This document shows positions 10,500 through 23,029 of a stretch of 64,000 bases of DNA, in pieces (the first letter of the stretch is position 1; every line of letters begins with the position of its first letter). The DNA is taken from contig JABBOT010000010.1 of assembly GCA_016165875.1 (NCBI GenBank), forward strand, positions 12,234,011-12,298,010, written 5' to 3'. Origin of the DNA: Acanthopleura granulata. Lineage: Eukaryota > Mollusca > Polyplacophora > Chitonida > Chitonidae. Made by a program: the position numbers and the translations under genes. The notes below the pieces were generated by a model that was not told where the DNA came from, did no database searches, and worked only from the letters and a program-made list of their open reading frames with translations.

Positions 10500-12285
10500 A
10501 ACTGTTTTCGCAACTGAAGAAGTGGATTGGTCGGCTGCATGTTTACGAAAACATCGGAAAAGTTGTGTAGAAATGTGCAGATTTTTCCTGTCTGAACAAA
10601 CTGACGCACACTTGTAGCTGTTGCACAAATCTCTGCCTTTGAAAAAATACTTCCGCATGCCGTGGGGGGGGGGGGGATCGAATTTATTATTTACACGTCC
10701 CCCACGGAGAGCCTGGAAAAGGCGGCTTGATACACTAGGGTTGGCTATAACCAACGGTGGTCAATTACATTGCACAAGTTGCAGAACTATGAGTTTAAAC
10801 CTGCGTAGTTTTAAACAGCCTTGGAAGGAGAATATTGTCTCTCACAGCGCAGGGAACTTTTGCTGAATGCCTCGAAGACTGTTACAGCTCTATGGCACGA
10901 ATAAAACATGCTGCCGCCATGCTGACTGGACAAATCAATTATGTCACGCAAACTGGCATGAAGCTCAGGACGTCGCTCTGAGCATGCATCACACAATGTG
11001 TCTATACTTAGCGAACGCTCTAGTGAATTTCGTGACGGATAGTGGATGTGTTTGACTCTAATGCACGTTTGATAGGCTTGGAGACACGGTCGTCCTGGCC
11101 AAGTCTGTTTTGGGAATAAGGCGACTCTCTATGTTAACATTCTTCCCTGGACGATTTGCTTCCTGGCAGTACAGTGTCCACATGGGGTAAGTCTTCGGAG
11201 GCGAAATCTGTCCTAACTCACCAGTGGTTTACATAATGATCTCCTTGGCTTGGCGTACTTCTGGTAGCGGTGGCCATTGCCTGTGTGGTGAATGCCTGCC
11301 GTTGGTCGTAAGCGCTGTCTGAAGAGGTGATGGTAACTGGAGATGTAGGCAGACTCTTAGTTAACAATGAGCCCCAAACTCCCAAAGTAAAGGATATCAC
11401 GCTGAAAAAGCGTTCTAATCTGAACGATCTTGTCCAGTCGCGTTTGTCCTCGGAAGAGAAAGAGGATCAGCTGCTGACAGAATGGATGGCTCCGCGGGTA
11501 GTTCGTTTAAAGTCTGAGCACAAACTATGGGTGAAGAGTCATTTTCACTTGACCCCTTTTCGCGGAGGTAACTGCTGATGCTTCTCTAATGATCGATGGG
11601 CTTGTGACAATGGCCACCGCGAGTTGCTGGTGTTTCAAAGATGCAGGAGTTTCAATGCCGCCATTCAACAAATACTATCGAAGGACTGTTGTAGACAGAT
11701 TTGTAGATTTTCCTTACAGCAAAGTTAGCATCAACTCCTTTGTCTACACCATGAGATGTGACCCATGACCGTTGGAAATCTAGATTTCAGACTGTCATGA
11801 CTCACATCCGATGGCGTAGACATCTTGTTACTTGGTGAACTGATGACTGCCTTTCATGTGTAGACATGTTCATGCTGAGTTCGATCTAAGTATTACCAGG
11901 TTGCTACCTTGTTGATTCGAATTTTCTGCATCTTTTGAACACAGACCAGCCAGAAATAACGGTATGCTTGCTGACGAATTTGGAGTTCGACATTATTGTA
12001 CGGCTTAGACCAAACACTTGAGCTGCATCCAAAACCAAGGCATGTACATCACACGTCGCCCAGTTACCACTAGTATGACCACGTGATTGTCCAGTGTCCA
12101 ACAAACACAGACAAACAATAAAACACTGACAATAAAATTGCAAATATGAAAAAAGTTGTTAATTAAGTTAAAGGTTAAATGTAGACCCCCTTACCTCGTG
12201 TGTAACACGTGATGTCCGATGCGCAGTGGGCCCGGGCATAAGACAAAGGAGTTGTGATATCACAAGCCAACTCAATATCATTAGG
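10500..12285. other. Unassigned, possibly gypsy 3' remnant
   Basis: No domain recognised. Plus frames at 10867-11055 and 11327-11578 have protein-like composition but no motif I know. The segment could be downstream sequence of the gypsy element. A run of 13 G lies at 10664-10676. Confidence 0.35.
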
Positions 12286-12289
12286 TTTT

Positions 12290-12620
12290 CATATATGAAG
12301 GTTAATATTCGGACATCTGAACTACCGTGACCAGCTGATTGATCGCGATGGCGCCTCCGAAAACCCATCATTGGAGATGTTAGGGCTGAAGTGGAGCATT
12401 GGACGTGAGGGTTTCACCAAACCAACGCGCCCTCAGCCACCCGTCCTCCCCCAGCACGGGTCACAATCCACGGCAAACAGGTTGCCCCTTGTACGAGATG
12501 TCCAGGGAGGTTGTGAGACTACTCTATTCACCGAAACCACTAGGTTAGTCGCCTCGAACGACAAGCTCGCCTGGAGAGCTGGTACCCTTTTTTTTACACC
12601 TTAGACCTCACCTTAGAGCC
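12290..12620 (-). mobile_element. LINE 5' UTR fragment
   Basis: The sequence is colinear with 5930-6240. Shared blocks are GAAGGTTAATATTCGGACATC, GACCAGCTGATTGATCG, GGGTCACAATCCACGGCAAA and CTCTATTCACCGAAA. Orientation is minus and ORF1 is absent. Confidence 0.75.
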
Positions 12621-12624
12621 TTCG

Positions 12625-13135
12625 CTCATTACAAAGAATTGTAAATTAGTCGTGACCGAGTAGTTATATTGCATGCTTCTGGATCACTGAACCACGCGAA
12701 AAATGAATAAGGAGTTTTAACAATACAATACACGTTTTACCTGTAGTAGTTACAATGGCCAGAATAATACCAAAAAACGTCATCATCTTGGTATCTGCAA
12801 GGCAAAAGCAAGAGGGATACGTCATTCTGGTTGCATGTACGTTCTATTACACACATAATAATTTCAAGCGATGCTGCTTTGAGGAGTGATTTATTTTGTT
12901 TTATTTTTGATTGCCCTTTGACACCGCATTCCATAATATTTCACGTAACCGACAGCCGGACACAGCCCGTTCCAAACTCAAGACAATACACGGGTACCTG
13001 GGAGACCCACCCACGTACGAACGGAGAGAAAAGTGGGAATCAATTATTCTTTGGTGTTCTTCGTAGGTCTATGAATTTAGACGCGTCGGCGTTCAAGGTT
13101 GCATATAATAGGAGGAAACAGGTTTTGGAAACAGA
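12625..13135. other. Unassigned sequence
   Basis: No feature recognised. The open frame at 12831-13241 runs into antisense LINE RNase H and is not credible as a gene. Confidence 0.4.
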
Positions 13136-13139
13136 TTTC

Positions 13140-16100
13140 TACAGGCCGACTTTCGCTTCCCATGTTTACCACTGTGTTTCCATGGATACAAATGTGGCTT
13201 GGTATCCAACAAAACATAACATCTTTACCTCTTTCAATTAGTTTCCTGTGTAAGGCTGTAACTTCTACAATTAACAGATTTCTTTAAAATTTATTATTTC
13301 CAACAGCGAAAAGACAAGACAACGAGCCAATGTATATCACAACTAGCCAGTAGTATTGCCCAGGTCTCGGCAGAAAAGATTCGAGATGAAGGTGGAAGAT
13401 GAAGATAAATGTCTCGTTGTTCTAAGACAGTCGCAGCCTCAACCCTGTCCCGATCCTGAACCATCGGTATATATAAATTTCTAATCCGGATAATCAGCGT
13501 TAATGTTAGCAAAACTTTGCCGAATTCTCAGAGGTTTTGTATTTCAAGTTTTATATTTGCGTAGATCAAATATCAATTTAGGTTGTGGAAGAACCCAGGG
13601 AGGAGACTCCGGAAAGGAGGCCGGGGTTATCTCATCTGGTTTGATGTTGGTGTCCACAATTTGTAACCCAATTACGAAGACAGAATGAAGCAAACTTGCA
13701 CTTATTACATTTATCTACATATAATGAATTGAAAACACAGTCGTAGGCAGGGTTTGCTGGATGTGCTTTAAGCTTAATGGCATACATAAGGCTCAGTTTT
13801 ATACGTCTAAGATGTGAGGAATGCTCATTAGCCTCAAAGCACAAGCTTTCTGCTGTTGAAGTTCTTAGAGCATCAAGGTTGACCCTTAAACATTGGTGGT
13901 GGATAGGATCAAACATTTTCAGATATAATTTCCTTGAGGAACCGTAAATGATGGATCCATAGTCCATATTAGACCTCGTCAGAGAACGATATTAATTTAA
14001 TGGAACAGATTGGTCAGCGCCCCAACCGAGGTAAGAGTTTTAGGTGAGCTATTCATTTTAATACATAACACAAAGAATACTGCCCTGGGGTACACGCATT
14101 TCTTGCTCATGAGAGTCAGAAAAAGTGGATACCCGTACATTGAAATTACGATCAGATAAAAATTCTGACGTAAACAACAGTAAACGATATTTCATACACA
14201 TATGTGAAAGATCCTTTAAAATACTATATTTCCATGTGGTGTCGTAGATCTTCTCGAGGTCAAAAAACATCGACACCACATGTTTATCATTAATTAAACC
14301 ATCACGCATGTTTCGTACCGAGCAAGGTGATCCACAGTGGATCGACGCTGTCGAAAACCACTCTGTATATTAGATAAAAAGTTCTTAGTTCTTAAAAACC
14401 AAATCAATCTATCATTCGTTCCATATCCTTACAGGTGCAGCTGAAAAGACCTATAGGGTGGTAATTATTTTCGATCATCATGATGCTTACCCGGTTTAGG
14501 GACTGGGTAATACCCGCATCCATCCATGATGCCGAAAAATCATCAGATATCCAAATATCATTAAGAAAATCCAAGACAGTCTCAAGTGGTCCTGATGGTA
14601 GATGATTCAGAAAGTAATAATAAACGTTATCACGACCACATGCAATGCTGTATGCCTTTTTAATGCCGGCTTAAGTTCTTAGACAGAAAAAGGACGATTA
14701 TAATCTAAATTCTTTGAAGAAAAGGGAAATTTAATTTTTTTCCTTCTTGTATTTTATATGTTGAAAGTCACCTGTTTAATGCTCAGAAGAGGACGTCTGA
14801 GATACTGTTTCAGCTAGTTTATTGGCTATATCAGGTGGAGAAGTGAATAAAGTATCACCATCTTTTAAATGCTGAGCTTTGGCTTTGTTGTTTTTGCCTT
14901 GAAGTTTCTGTACCCATGCCCCAGGCCCCAGACGCATGGGAGAATTTTGACACAATGCCTGAAACAAAGTTTCGCCAACAAGATCGTCTCTTGGACTTCA
15001 TTAATCGACGAGCCTTCTCTCTAAATATACAAACCTGGTTTACATTATCATTATTAGGGCTGATTAAAATATTACTCAGCCTTTTTACCGTGCATAATGG
15101 CTTTGTGGCGGTCATTATCATGTCATGCATTTCAGATTTTCGAAGTCTTAGGTATGGTTCTGTCAGCTGCTGTTAATATAAGTTCGTTGAATTTTAACAA
15201 AGGGTCATTTGCAGCAGTGAGATTCTCTGTTATGCCCCCCCCCACAGAACATCTCGAATGCCATCCAATCTACTTTATCGAACTTCCTACTAGCTAAAAA
15301 TTTTAGAATTAGATGCGAGATACTCTAAGACAATAGAAATATGGTCACTACCACAGAGATCGTCATGCAACTTCCAGGAAAAATTCGGGACAAATGATGG
15401 ATCCGTGATCGTGAGATCGATAGCAGAATATAAACCATTATCTGGATGTAAATAGGTATTAGAACCATTATTGAAATAACACCGTTCATCTCTAGATAAA
15501 AAAATCTTCCAGTATTTTTCCCTGATAATTTGTATTATCACTACCCTATAGGGCATTAAAGATTCCATCAGTATAAAAGAGGTTGGCAGTTTATGTTTTG
15601 AATTGATCAAGTGTGAAAAAGTGACAAAGAAGACTGAGGGGAAAGATAAACCAAAGGTAAAGTAATTGTTTCCGATAAAGAAACATGGACCTCCACAGAC
15701 TGAAGCTCCGTATGGAGGACTAACAGACTATGAATTATATTATTATTTACAAAGAGGAGCCGCCACAAGCTCGCTGATCCTCATTAAATTATGTACTAGA
15801 AAGTTTATAGTTTTTCTGCGATTTTGTCTTTGTGTCTCGGTTATTTATGTTTGGATAGGCGATGGCCTTTCTAGGGAGATCTGCTGGTAAAAACTAGGTC
15901 TTTGAGGGACGCTCTCATGGGCTTCTTAGGTTTACCGGTTTTATGTTTATCAGGTTTAGGTTTGTCACCCACTGATTACTGTTCAGAATCAACGGGTGGA
16001 AAGGACTTGGAGTTATTAATTTTATAAGCCATAACGTGCTCTTCGACATCAATGGGCATAGTCTGAGTTCTTACAGAAACGGAGACTTTCTTAACCACGC

Positions 16101-16350
16101 TGGCGTAGTGCGACTTTAAATTTATACCTAGAAAGGAGCGGGTCTCCTGGTAGGTGATATTATTCTCAACGTTGGCTGTCTCTCCTTAATATATAGTGGA
16201 CAATCTGTAGAAGAAACCACGTGTACTCCGTTGCAGTTTGAACATTTAACAGTGTTCATACAATCGAAACCCTCATGACCCTTCTGAACACAAGTAAAGC
16301 AGACCAATTCACTCCTGCGTTGATCGAAGAAGAATAATACTCATCACGTA
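13140..16350 (-). mobile_element. LINE copy, nearly complete order, both ends degraded
   Basis: On the minus strand the order is ORF1 zinc-knuckle area (~16330-16150), ORF1 C-terminal part, endonuclease (~15800-15290), EN-RT linker (~15130-14780), RT (~14740-14058), thumb/connection (13967-13632) and RNase H start and middle (13512-13140). The 3' UTR is missing. The YVDD block is lost in a deletion between about 14058 and 13990. Landmarks are SDRNFNVRVS, EMRVPQGSIL, YGSIIYGSSRKLYLKM and FCWIPS-like remnants. Confidence 0.8.
13294..15610 (-). pseudogene. LINE ORF2 remnant (EN to RNase H)
   Basis: Blocks readable on the minus strand: ERCYFNNGSNTYLHPDNG and AIDLTITDPSFVPNFSWKLH of the endonuclease (15500-15350); SKRRSCWRNFVSGIVS (~15000); KHVVSMFFDLEKIYDTTWKY of the RT palm (14285-14225); EFLSDRNFN and VPQGSIL; MDYGSIIYGSSRKLYLKMFD (13967). 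The normal protein would nick target DNA and reverse-transcribe the LINE RNA. Frameshifts separate all blocks. Several of the blocks keep the family consensus closely, suggesting moderate age. Confidence 0.75.
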
Positions 16351-16354
16351 TAAA

Positions 16355-17140
16355 TATAGCTAAATTGGCTCTCAGACATCTACACTGTCGTGTAGATGAG
16401 CAAATGAGCTTAAACTAAGGGACCTTATTAATAGTGAACATATGTCGTCGATAGTTTTATTTCTCCATTATTTTTCATTGCCAGTCAGAACACTAACCAT
16501 GATAGGTAGCCACACTTTCACTCCCCCTTTTCACTCGTGCTTTCATATATGTGTTTGCTCTTTGGATATCTTGTAGCTGCCAGCCCATTAATCTTTGAGT
16601 TCACTTTCCATCCCCATCAATTTGGCATTACATTCTTCTATTCTAAAGTATCCATGTATATTATTAAGTAGATGATCTATATATAGTGAACATTTTATTT
16701 TTGCGGTATCAGAAATCAACTTATTTTTCTCAGTTTGAGTAAAATGTTTATTATTGTGTTTTCGTTTGATAACTCTAGAACTACTGTATCATTATTAATT
16801 TTTTATGTAAAGTTACACTCCTGTCTTAAACACCCGTCAAATCTCGGCCAAAACATTTTAACTCTTTCTGGCTAGAAAAATAAATGTTTCCAATGGTTTC
16901 TTTATTTTTGTTACACTGTTCATAAACATCATCTGACGATGTTATAAAGATTTAGTGGGACATATTTGGTGTAAAATTTTATACTGAAAATCTCTTCATG
17001 TTATATCTCTAGTACTTTCGAAAAGAGATCGGAAAGCATATTTTACACTAGTACCGTTAAGCTGCAACCCATTTACTTAGTATTTGTGTGTCACAATCAC
17101 ACAAAATGTCATAAAAATATCTTACCGCCTTTCTGGTTCA
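16355..17140. other. Unannotated AT-rich sequence
   Basis: Nothing recognised; no long frame, no repeat matching others in the window. Confidence 0.5.
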
Positions 17141-17144
17141 ATAG

Positions 17145-17285
17145 AAAGCGCAACCTGTGGATGGTCGTCGGTTTTCCCGGGCTTTGCCAGGTTTCCTCTC
17201 TCACCATTATGCCGACAGCCGTCGTATAATTGAAATATTCTTGAGTACGCTGTAAATCACCAATCAAATAAATCAATAAATCAAT
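17145..17285 (+). mobile_element. SINE 3' half
   Basis: Matches the AAAT-tailed SINE from CAACCTGTGGATGGTCGT through TTGAGTACGCTGTAAATCACC to the AAAT repeat. The tRNA head is missing. Confidence 0.8.
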
Positions 17286-17559
17286 AGAAAGCTGTAGTAG
17301 ACTGGATAGACGTGAAAAAGCACGTCTGCATTTAGTTTTATATTTATGTTCTTTGGTATATTGTTAACTAGTTATTGTAATCTGAAAAGAAAATACCTTT
17401 CATTCCAAACTTATTTTTAACGTCTTTTAAAACGTGCAGAAACCAATAACATTTACAATGCCCCAAATACATATTATCTAATTTTTATACCAATTTTGAA
17501 TGTAGTACGATGGGCTTTTAAAATGTGAGTTGTTCTGTAAGTGTTCATCTAATGTTTCT

Positions 17560-17900
17560 CGGTGTTTGATTTTGATTTTCCTCCGAGGCGTCCCTGGGTG
17601 TGAAACGAATAGCACCCCAGCCCTCTAGGTAAGCTTGTCATAAGAATGTATTGGATGTGATGCCCAATAAGGTATGAAATATGTACGGGTTGATTGTGTA
17701 TGCTGCCCATATTGGGCAAAAGATTTTATACAGCCTACTCCATATTTGAATCATTCGACAGCGTTCTTGGTGACGTTGTCATAAACTTTTTAAAAAATCA
17801 TTATGACTTTGGCAATATCTCAGCCATATTCTGGAGAGAACACGCTTAAACCTTCATGTCTAACACGGTTTTCGAGATTTAACTGACGTTTGTGTTGATT
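17560..17900 (+). mobile_element. Minimal LINE derivative: 5' UTR start joined to ORF2 end
   Basis: Starts with the LINE 5' terminus (TCCCTGGGTGTGAAACGAATA, then CCCTCTAGGTAAGCTTGTC). Near 17645 it switches to the last codons of ORF2 (IGCDAQ, then KYVRVDC) and the 3' UTR, ending in TCTGGAGAGAACACGC near 17850. Almost the whole element, over 4 kb, is missing between the two. It looks like an extreme internal-deletion product. Confidence 0.65.
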
Positions 17901-18540
17901 TACCGTGTTTTAAAAAAAATGTTCGTCTAGTTTAGAGGGTGAGGCAGGGTTTGTATTTTCTCCCGTGTGGTCCCCGGGAGTGAAAGTAATAGGACTCCGG
18001 TTCTCTATGCAAGCTTGTCGTATGAGGCGACTAAACTAGGGCTCACCCGTATGATACCGGTGAATAGAATAGTTTCACAACGCTGTTGTGGATACAAAAA
18101 AAAAACAAGATACCACTGGATATAGATTCGGGAAAAAATTATTACCCATCCTTTCTAGTGATATCAAGTAAAACGCGAAAATGAAGTGAAAATGAAAATA
18201 AATCCCTCTCTATTAGAAAAAATTACACAAGTTTAAAAAAACAAGTCTGGTAAAATTCTGATAAAATCTTTCAGAAGGCAGCAGTATAATTAACTGAAAA
18301 TTCAAAATATTGCGGAACAGGCTGTTTCTGTTACCCTACATAATACCTTAAGCCGCTCTCAAGACATTATCCGTGACAGAACAAGAAATAACATAGGAAC
18401 TGAAAGACCACGGCGTAGTAAACGTAAAACGTTTTGTAATTAAGAGAGACGGTAACCTTGTAAAAACAAATACATATCTCGTCACATTTAATAAACCATC
18501 TCTTCCAACATCGATATTTATTGGGCCGTATATGTATATA

Positions 18541-18702
18541 TTTTTTATTGGGGTTTTACACCATACTCAAGAATATTTCACTTATGCGTCGGCGGCCAGC
18601 GTTATGGTGGGAGGAAACCGGACAGATCCCGTGAGAAACCGACGATCATTCGCGAGTTCCTAGCAGGCCTTCGCACCTACGGCCGGAGAGGAAGGCATCA
18701 TG
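18541..18702 (-). mobile_element. SINE 3' half nested in LINE ORF1
   Basis: Reverse complement of the AAAT-tailed SINE tail (TTGGGGTTTTACACCATACTC is the inverted tail). It sits between the LINE ORF1 segments TTATTGGGCCGTA and GTGGGTGGAATTAG, which are continuous in the copy at 57137-57170. Confidence 0.8.
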
Positions 18703-18724
18703 AGGTAATCTTCAACTTGGGTTT

Positions 18725-19535
18725 TATAGTGTGTGGGTGGAATTAGTTATGTCTAACCCGACTCGGTGTTTCTCCTACCAGAGATTTGGCCATGGCAAGC
18801 TTCAATGCCGTAGTAAAATGGTTTGTTTTAGATGTGCGGAAGCGGGTCACGAGGGCTTCGAGTGCGCAAACTCGATAAAATGTTTGAATTGCAGCGGAGC
18901 AGACCAGGTGACCTCGTCCAAGCACTCTCCTGTCCTTAGGAAAGAAAAACAAAAAATAACACCTAAACGCAAAAATAACATATCGTATCAAGAAACGAAA
19001 CGTCTGGTCACTCGCAGCGGATGGCCTTACTAAATCTACATATGCCAATGTTGTGAAGAAACCCTAAATTTCGGTACGGCTTCAACATCATTCACTTGGC
19101 CAAATGGTATAGAGCAGCCACAGAAACTAGTCATAAAACTCTTGGGTGACACGGCCAGTTCATTGTCAAAAACCGACATAAATCTGATCGAAAAACTTGC
19201 TACTTTACCTGATTCTCCTGCTGTTTCTTTATCTGACCACACACCATGTGCGAATGAATCTAAATCCTATAAATCCGTTGAATCTTTACAAAATGCAGCG
19301 GGATGATAAATATAATTCTGGTAAAGATCATAAAATAGATAAACTTAGTGGGCCCGCAGTGCGTCACTCTAAGGCTACTAGGGACTGTATCCAAACTTAT
19401 GAGAAGTTTGGATCGTTGGAGGAAATTGATCCTTCAACATCAGGTGCAGGTGATCAGGTAGATCACCCCCAAAAGGGTCGTCCCCAGTTCAAACATAAAT
19501 CCCCGATACGCCCAATCCCCCCCCCCCCCATAATG
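18725..19535 (+). pseudogene. LINE ORF1 remnant (CCHC nucleic-acid-binding protein)
   Basis: The open frame at 18731-19033 gives MSNPTRCFSYQRFGHGKLQC, then CFRCAEAGHEGFEC (an intact C-x2-C-x4-H-x4-C knuckle) and a degenerate third knuckle, CLNCSGADQ. The first knuckle has lost its second cysteine (CFSY). A later segment (19280-19530) carries the acidic and serine-rich C-terminal part (STSGAGDQ). ORF1 proteins of this LINE type coat the element RNA. A frameshift at ~19050 and others break it. A run of 13 C lies at 19517-19529, just before ORF2. Confidence 0.75.
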
Positions 19536-22290
19536 TTCCTTTTAACCAAAATTATACAGTGGAATTGACGAGGCCTTAAGGTAAATTTTATTGAAATAAC
19601 ACAGCTATCTCAATCGTTAAATCCAAGTGCCTTTGTCTTCAGGAAACCCACCTGAAGACATCTGAAAATGATAAAATATCACTTAAAAATTATACACCTT
19701 TTAGCACTTATTCTAACGAGGAAGAGCGAGCTTGTGGCGGCTCCTCTATCTTCGTGAATAATAACATAATTCAAAGCCCTGTTGCTCTGGACACTGAGCT
19801 TTACGCTGTGGCCATGCGTGTTTCTTTGCCGGAAGCACTTACTTTGTCTTCGTTGTATCTTCCTCTTCATTATAATTTGTCTGTCTCTGAATTAGATAAT
19901 TTTAAAGACCAACTGCCAGTCTCTCTCATAATTATGGGAGATTTTATTACTTATATCCTCCTATGGAGCAGTAATAATATAAATAATAACGGCAAAACAT
20001 TGGAAGAATTTTTATCGAAAAATGAACTGTGTTCTAATGCATATTTACATCCAGGTAATGGTTCATGTTCTGTTGTCGATCTCACTGTCAGGGATCCATC
20101 ACTTCTCCCTGATTTTTCTTGGAAGGTGCATGGCGACCTGTGGGATAGTGATCATTTTCCTATTAGCCTTGAACATCTCATTTCTGATTCCTTAGGACGT
20201 GTAGGCAGGCGGAAATTCGATAAAGCAGACTGGTTGAGATGTTCTGTGAGGTTGACATCACTCCAGGGGATATCAATGCTGTAGATGCTCCTTTGTTAGA
20301 ATTTAATGAACTTATATTAACAGCAGCCGATAGCACCATCCCTGAGACCTCGAAAAATCCAAAATCCAGAAGTAATCCCTGGTGTCATAGTGATAGCCAT
20401 GACGGTATTAAGGATCGTACAAAGGCCGAGTGAAATTTTAATCATTGTCCTGTTAATAATAATTTAAACCAGGTTCGAATATTTAGAACTAAGACTCGTC
20501 GATTAATTGAGCCAAGAGACGATCCTGTTGTCAGAACTTTGTTTCGGGTGTTACGTCAAAAACAGCCATCTGTAAGGTCTGGAACATGGTTCAGAAGCTT
20601 AAATACAAACGCACTTAAAGTTCTGCAATAAGGTCAAAGCTCCGCATCGAAAACATGGTGATACCGCATTAACATCTCCATCTGATAAAGACAATAAACT
20701 AGCTGACACAATTACTCATGAAAAAACAAAAGAAGAAAATCACATTGACTTTTTCTTCTAAGTATTTACAAGATTATAATCGACCTTTTCCATTGATGAG
20801 ATTAAAAGTTCACTAGAAAAGGCACACAATACTACTTGCCGCCCAGATAATATATATTATAAGCTTCTGAATCATTTCCCATCCGAGCTACTGGGGACTT
20901 TCTTGCACTTACTTAATGATATTTGGATAACTGGTGATTTTCCGCCGTCCTGGAGGGAGGCGTGTATTATCTCTGTCCCTGAACCGGGAAAGGACCATAC
21001 TGATCCAAATGATATCCGTCGCACAGCTCTTACTAGCTACGTCTGTAAGACTATTTAACGGATGATTAACTATTGACCTGCTTGGTTTGTTGACCAACAA
21101 GCCTTTATCTAATATAAAATTATTTTTCGGCAAGGTCGATGTACTTTAGATCAGAATTTTCGATTTAAAAGTTTTGTTCGAGATGGTTTTAGTAATAATG
21201 AACATGTGGTGTCGATATTTTTCAACCTCAAAAAGGCCTACGATACCACATGGAAATGTGGTGTTGTAAAAGAACCTTTCGGATATGGGATGAAAGGGTC
21301 GCTTACCTCTATTTATATTTCAGTTCTTATTTGATCACTTTAAAATACAGGTCGGGGGATGGGTGTGCCCCAGTGAAGTATTCTCTCACCAACGCCAAAA
21401 ATTAATAGCTTGGATAAAACATTAACATTTGGCACAGACGTTTCTTTATATGTAGATGATTCCCTTATAGGCTATCTTCCTGAAAATATGACTAACATCG
21501 AGCAGCAACTGCAGTTTTTTCTCAGTACGATGGAGAAATAGGCAGTTGCAAATCCTTTTAGATAGTCAGGGTTGCGGCTGCGGCTGTCTTACAACAGCTG
21601 ATCACCCCTCTTCGTCTTCGATCCTCATCTTCAGTCTTCTCTGCCGATGACAGAGCTGTCCACCTGGCCCTATCATATGTTTCCTCTGGGTTTGCCCAGA
21701 GGGTATTGATATGTAGTGATTTGTTGTCCTGCCTTTTCTTAATAGGAAATAATAAATATAAAAATCAGACAATATTAGAAATATTAGCCATCCATAGAAG
21801 GTTAATTAAAAGAGGAAAAGACATTGTATTCTGTTGGATACCAAGTGACATTGGTATCCACGGAAACACAATGGTAGACAGGGAAGCGAAAGCTGCCCTG
21901 TATGGACCTGCATTTCGGGTTAAAATCCCGTGTACTGATCTCAAATCTGATATTCTTAAATATATTCTTCTCCTTTGGCAGGGTGAATGGGACTTGCAGG
22001 TTCATAACCTACTGCTTGCTGTTAATCCTGTCGTTGACTGTAATTCTTATACTCTTGGTATGTCTAGTAGACCAAGTGGTTTTGACGAGGTATAGTGTTG
22101 GGCATTCTCGTCTAACACAATTTTATCTTGGATGGGAGCAGTGCTCCAGAGTGTTTTGGATGTGATGCCCAATTGTGTGGACTTTGCCCATGTCCGGGAA
22201 AGGTTCTACAAAGTCGACTCTACATGAAATTTGTTTGACACAGTTGCTGGTGATCATAAAATTTTCGAAGGCCGTTGGCCTATATCGTAG
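19535..22290 (+). pseudogene. LINE ORF2 remnant
   Basis: Endonuclease: LQETHLKTSEND (~19640) and IIMGDFITYILLWS (~19930), where the usual GDFN is GDFI; then SWKVHGDLWDSDHFPISLEH. RT: SLYVDDSLIGY at ~21450 keeps YVDD. RNase H: MICSDLLSCLF (21706) and FCWIPSDIGIHGNT, where the usual SH is SD. C-terminal: KYILLLWQGEWDLQVHN, then a knuckle region broken near 22150. An internal deletion near 21565 removes the RT thumb and connection. Several frameshifts; non-functional. Confidence 0.8.
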
Positions 22291-22675
22291 GAGGATATAA
22301 TACATATAAAGTATATGCAGTGTATATCATCTATGTGTGTATAATGTATATAACGCATATTGGTTGAGTTTATAATATAAAAATAGTGGTTTTCGACTTG
22401 TACGCAACGGTTAGTTTTTTTAACTGGTTTATAAACTGTTCGTCTGCTTTATTTTGATTTTTGAGTGTTCATCACATCACGTCGAAACTTGTCTGCTTCC
22501 TAGTTTCAATATGTTCTCGCCACAACATGACGAATAATATTACGAATAATCATTCATTCATTCTTTTCTTACTACGAATAAGTCTAATCTAAACTTGTTG
22601 TCTGGGTGTTCTGCGCCTCCATATAAATTTCCGCTCATTTTCATGGTTTACTCTCCATACATCTGTAACAGATTG

Positions 22676-22745
22676 AGGATTTACTCACACTAGGATTTCT
22701 GCAGCCATAGTCCAGCTCTCTACCAACTGGGCTGCCCCTGTCACA
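22676..22745 (-). mobile_element. tRNA-like SINE head fragment
   Basis: On the minus strand GGGGCAGCCCAGTTGGTAGA is followed by GAGCTGGACTATGGCTGCAG, an A-box-like tRNA start and anticodon-arm-like region. No complete tRNA cloverleaf or proper T arm is evident, so a SINE head is more likely than a tRNA gene. Confidence 0.4.
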
Positions 22746-23020
22746 CAGCGACCTAATGACATTTAATATCTGCCTTGCGTGCTCTATGATTAGTTACACG
22801 CAAATTACTTTTAGTGTCCTTGTTTTGATCCATAACTAAATTGCAGTCTCCACAAATGATGGCGGATGAACTTCCTATCTTCCTATTTACTTTCTTATTC
22901 AAAGGGCATGTCTGTGCAAGGTCCATATAGTTACACAGGGTTGCAGGTTTCCTATGTATCAATAGGTCCACTATGATATAATTGTCATCTGGGTAGAGAC
23001 CCACGTTTTTCCCTTTCTAA
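22745..23020 (-). pseudogene. Endonuclease fragment of a second LINE type (L1-like)
   Basis: The minus frame has YPDDNYIIVDLLIHRKPATL, then SSSAIICGDCNLVMDQNKDT and NHRARKADIK. The GD[FW]N-x-V-x-x-x-x-D pattern and the following N-x-R-A-R-K are typical of APE endonucleases of L1-like LINEs and differ from the resident family (GDFNSHNPLW). The usual phenylalanine or tryptophan is C here. Only ~85 codons remain. Confidence 0.6.
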
Positions 23021-23029
23021 TAAAAGTTT

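Larger units (their letters stand above)
17930..22565 (+). mobile_element. LINE copy with 5' UTR, ORF1, ORF2 and 3' tail
   Basis: 5' UTR remnants at 17960-18110 (CCCCGGGAGTGAAAGTAATAGG), ORF1 at ~18120-19535 split by a minus-strand SINE (18541-18702), ORF2 at ~19540-22290, and a 3' UTR ending near 22562 in CATTCATTC. The 5' UTR is shortened relative to other copies (no equivalent of 56150-56650). Within ORF2 a deletion near 21565 joins RT directly to RNase H. Confidence 0.85.

Noticed and set aside
12831..13241. 136-codon open frame as a gene
   Set aside because: Its last third is antisense to LINE RNase H (the WIPSH...HGNT region), so the frame is a shadow.
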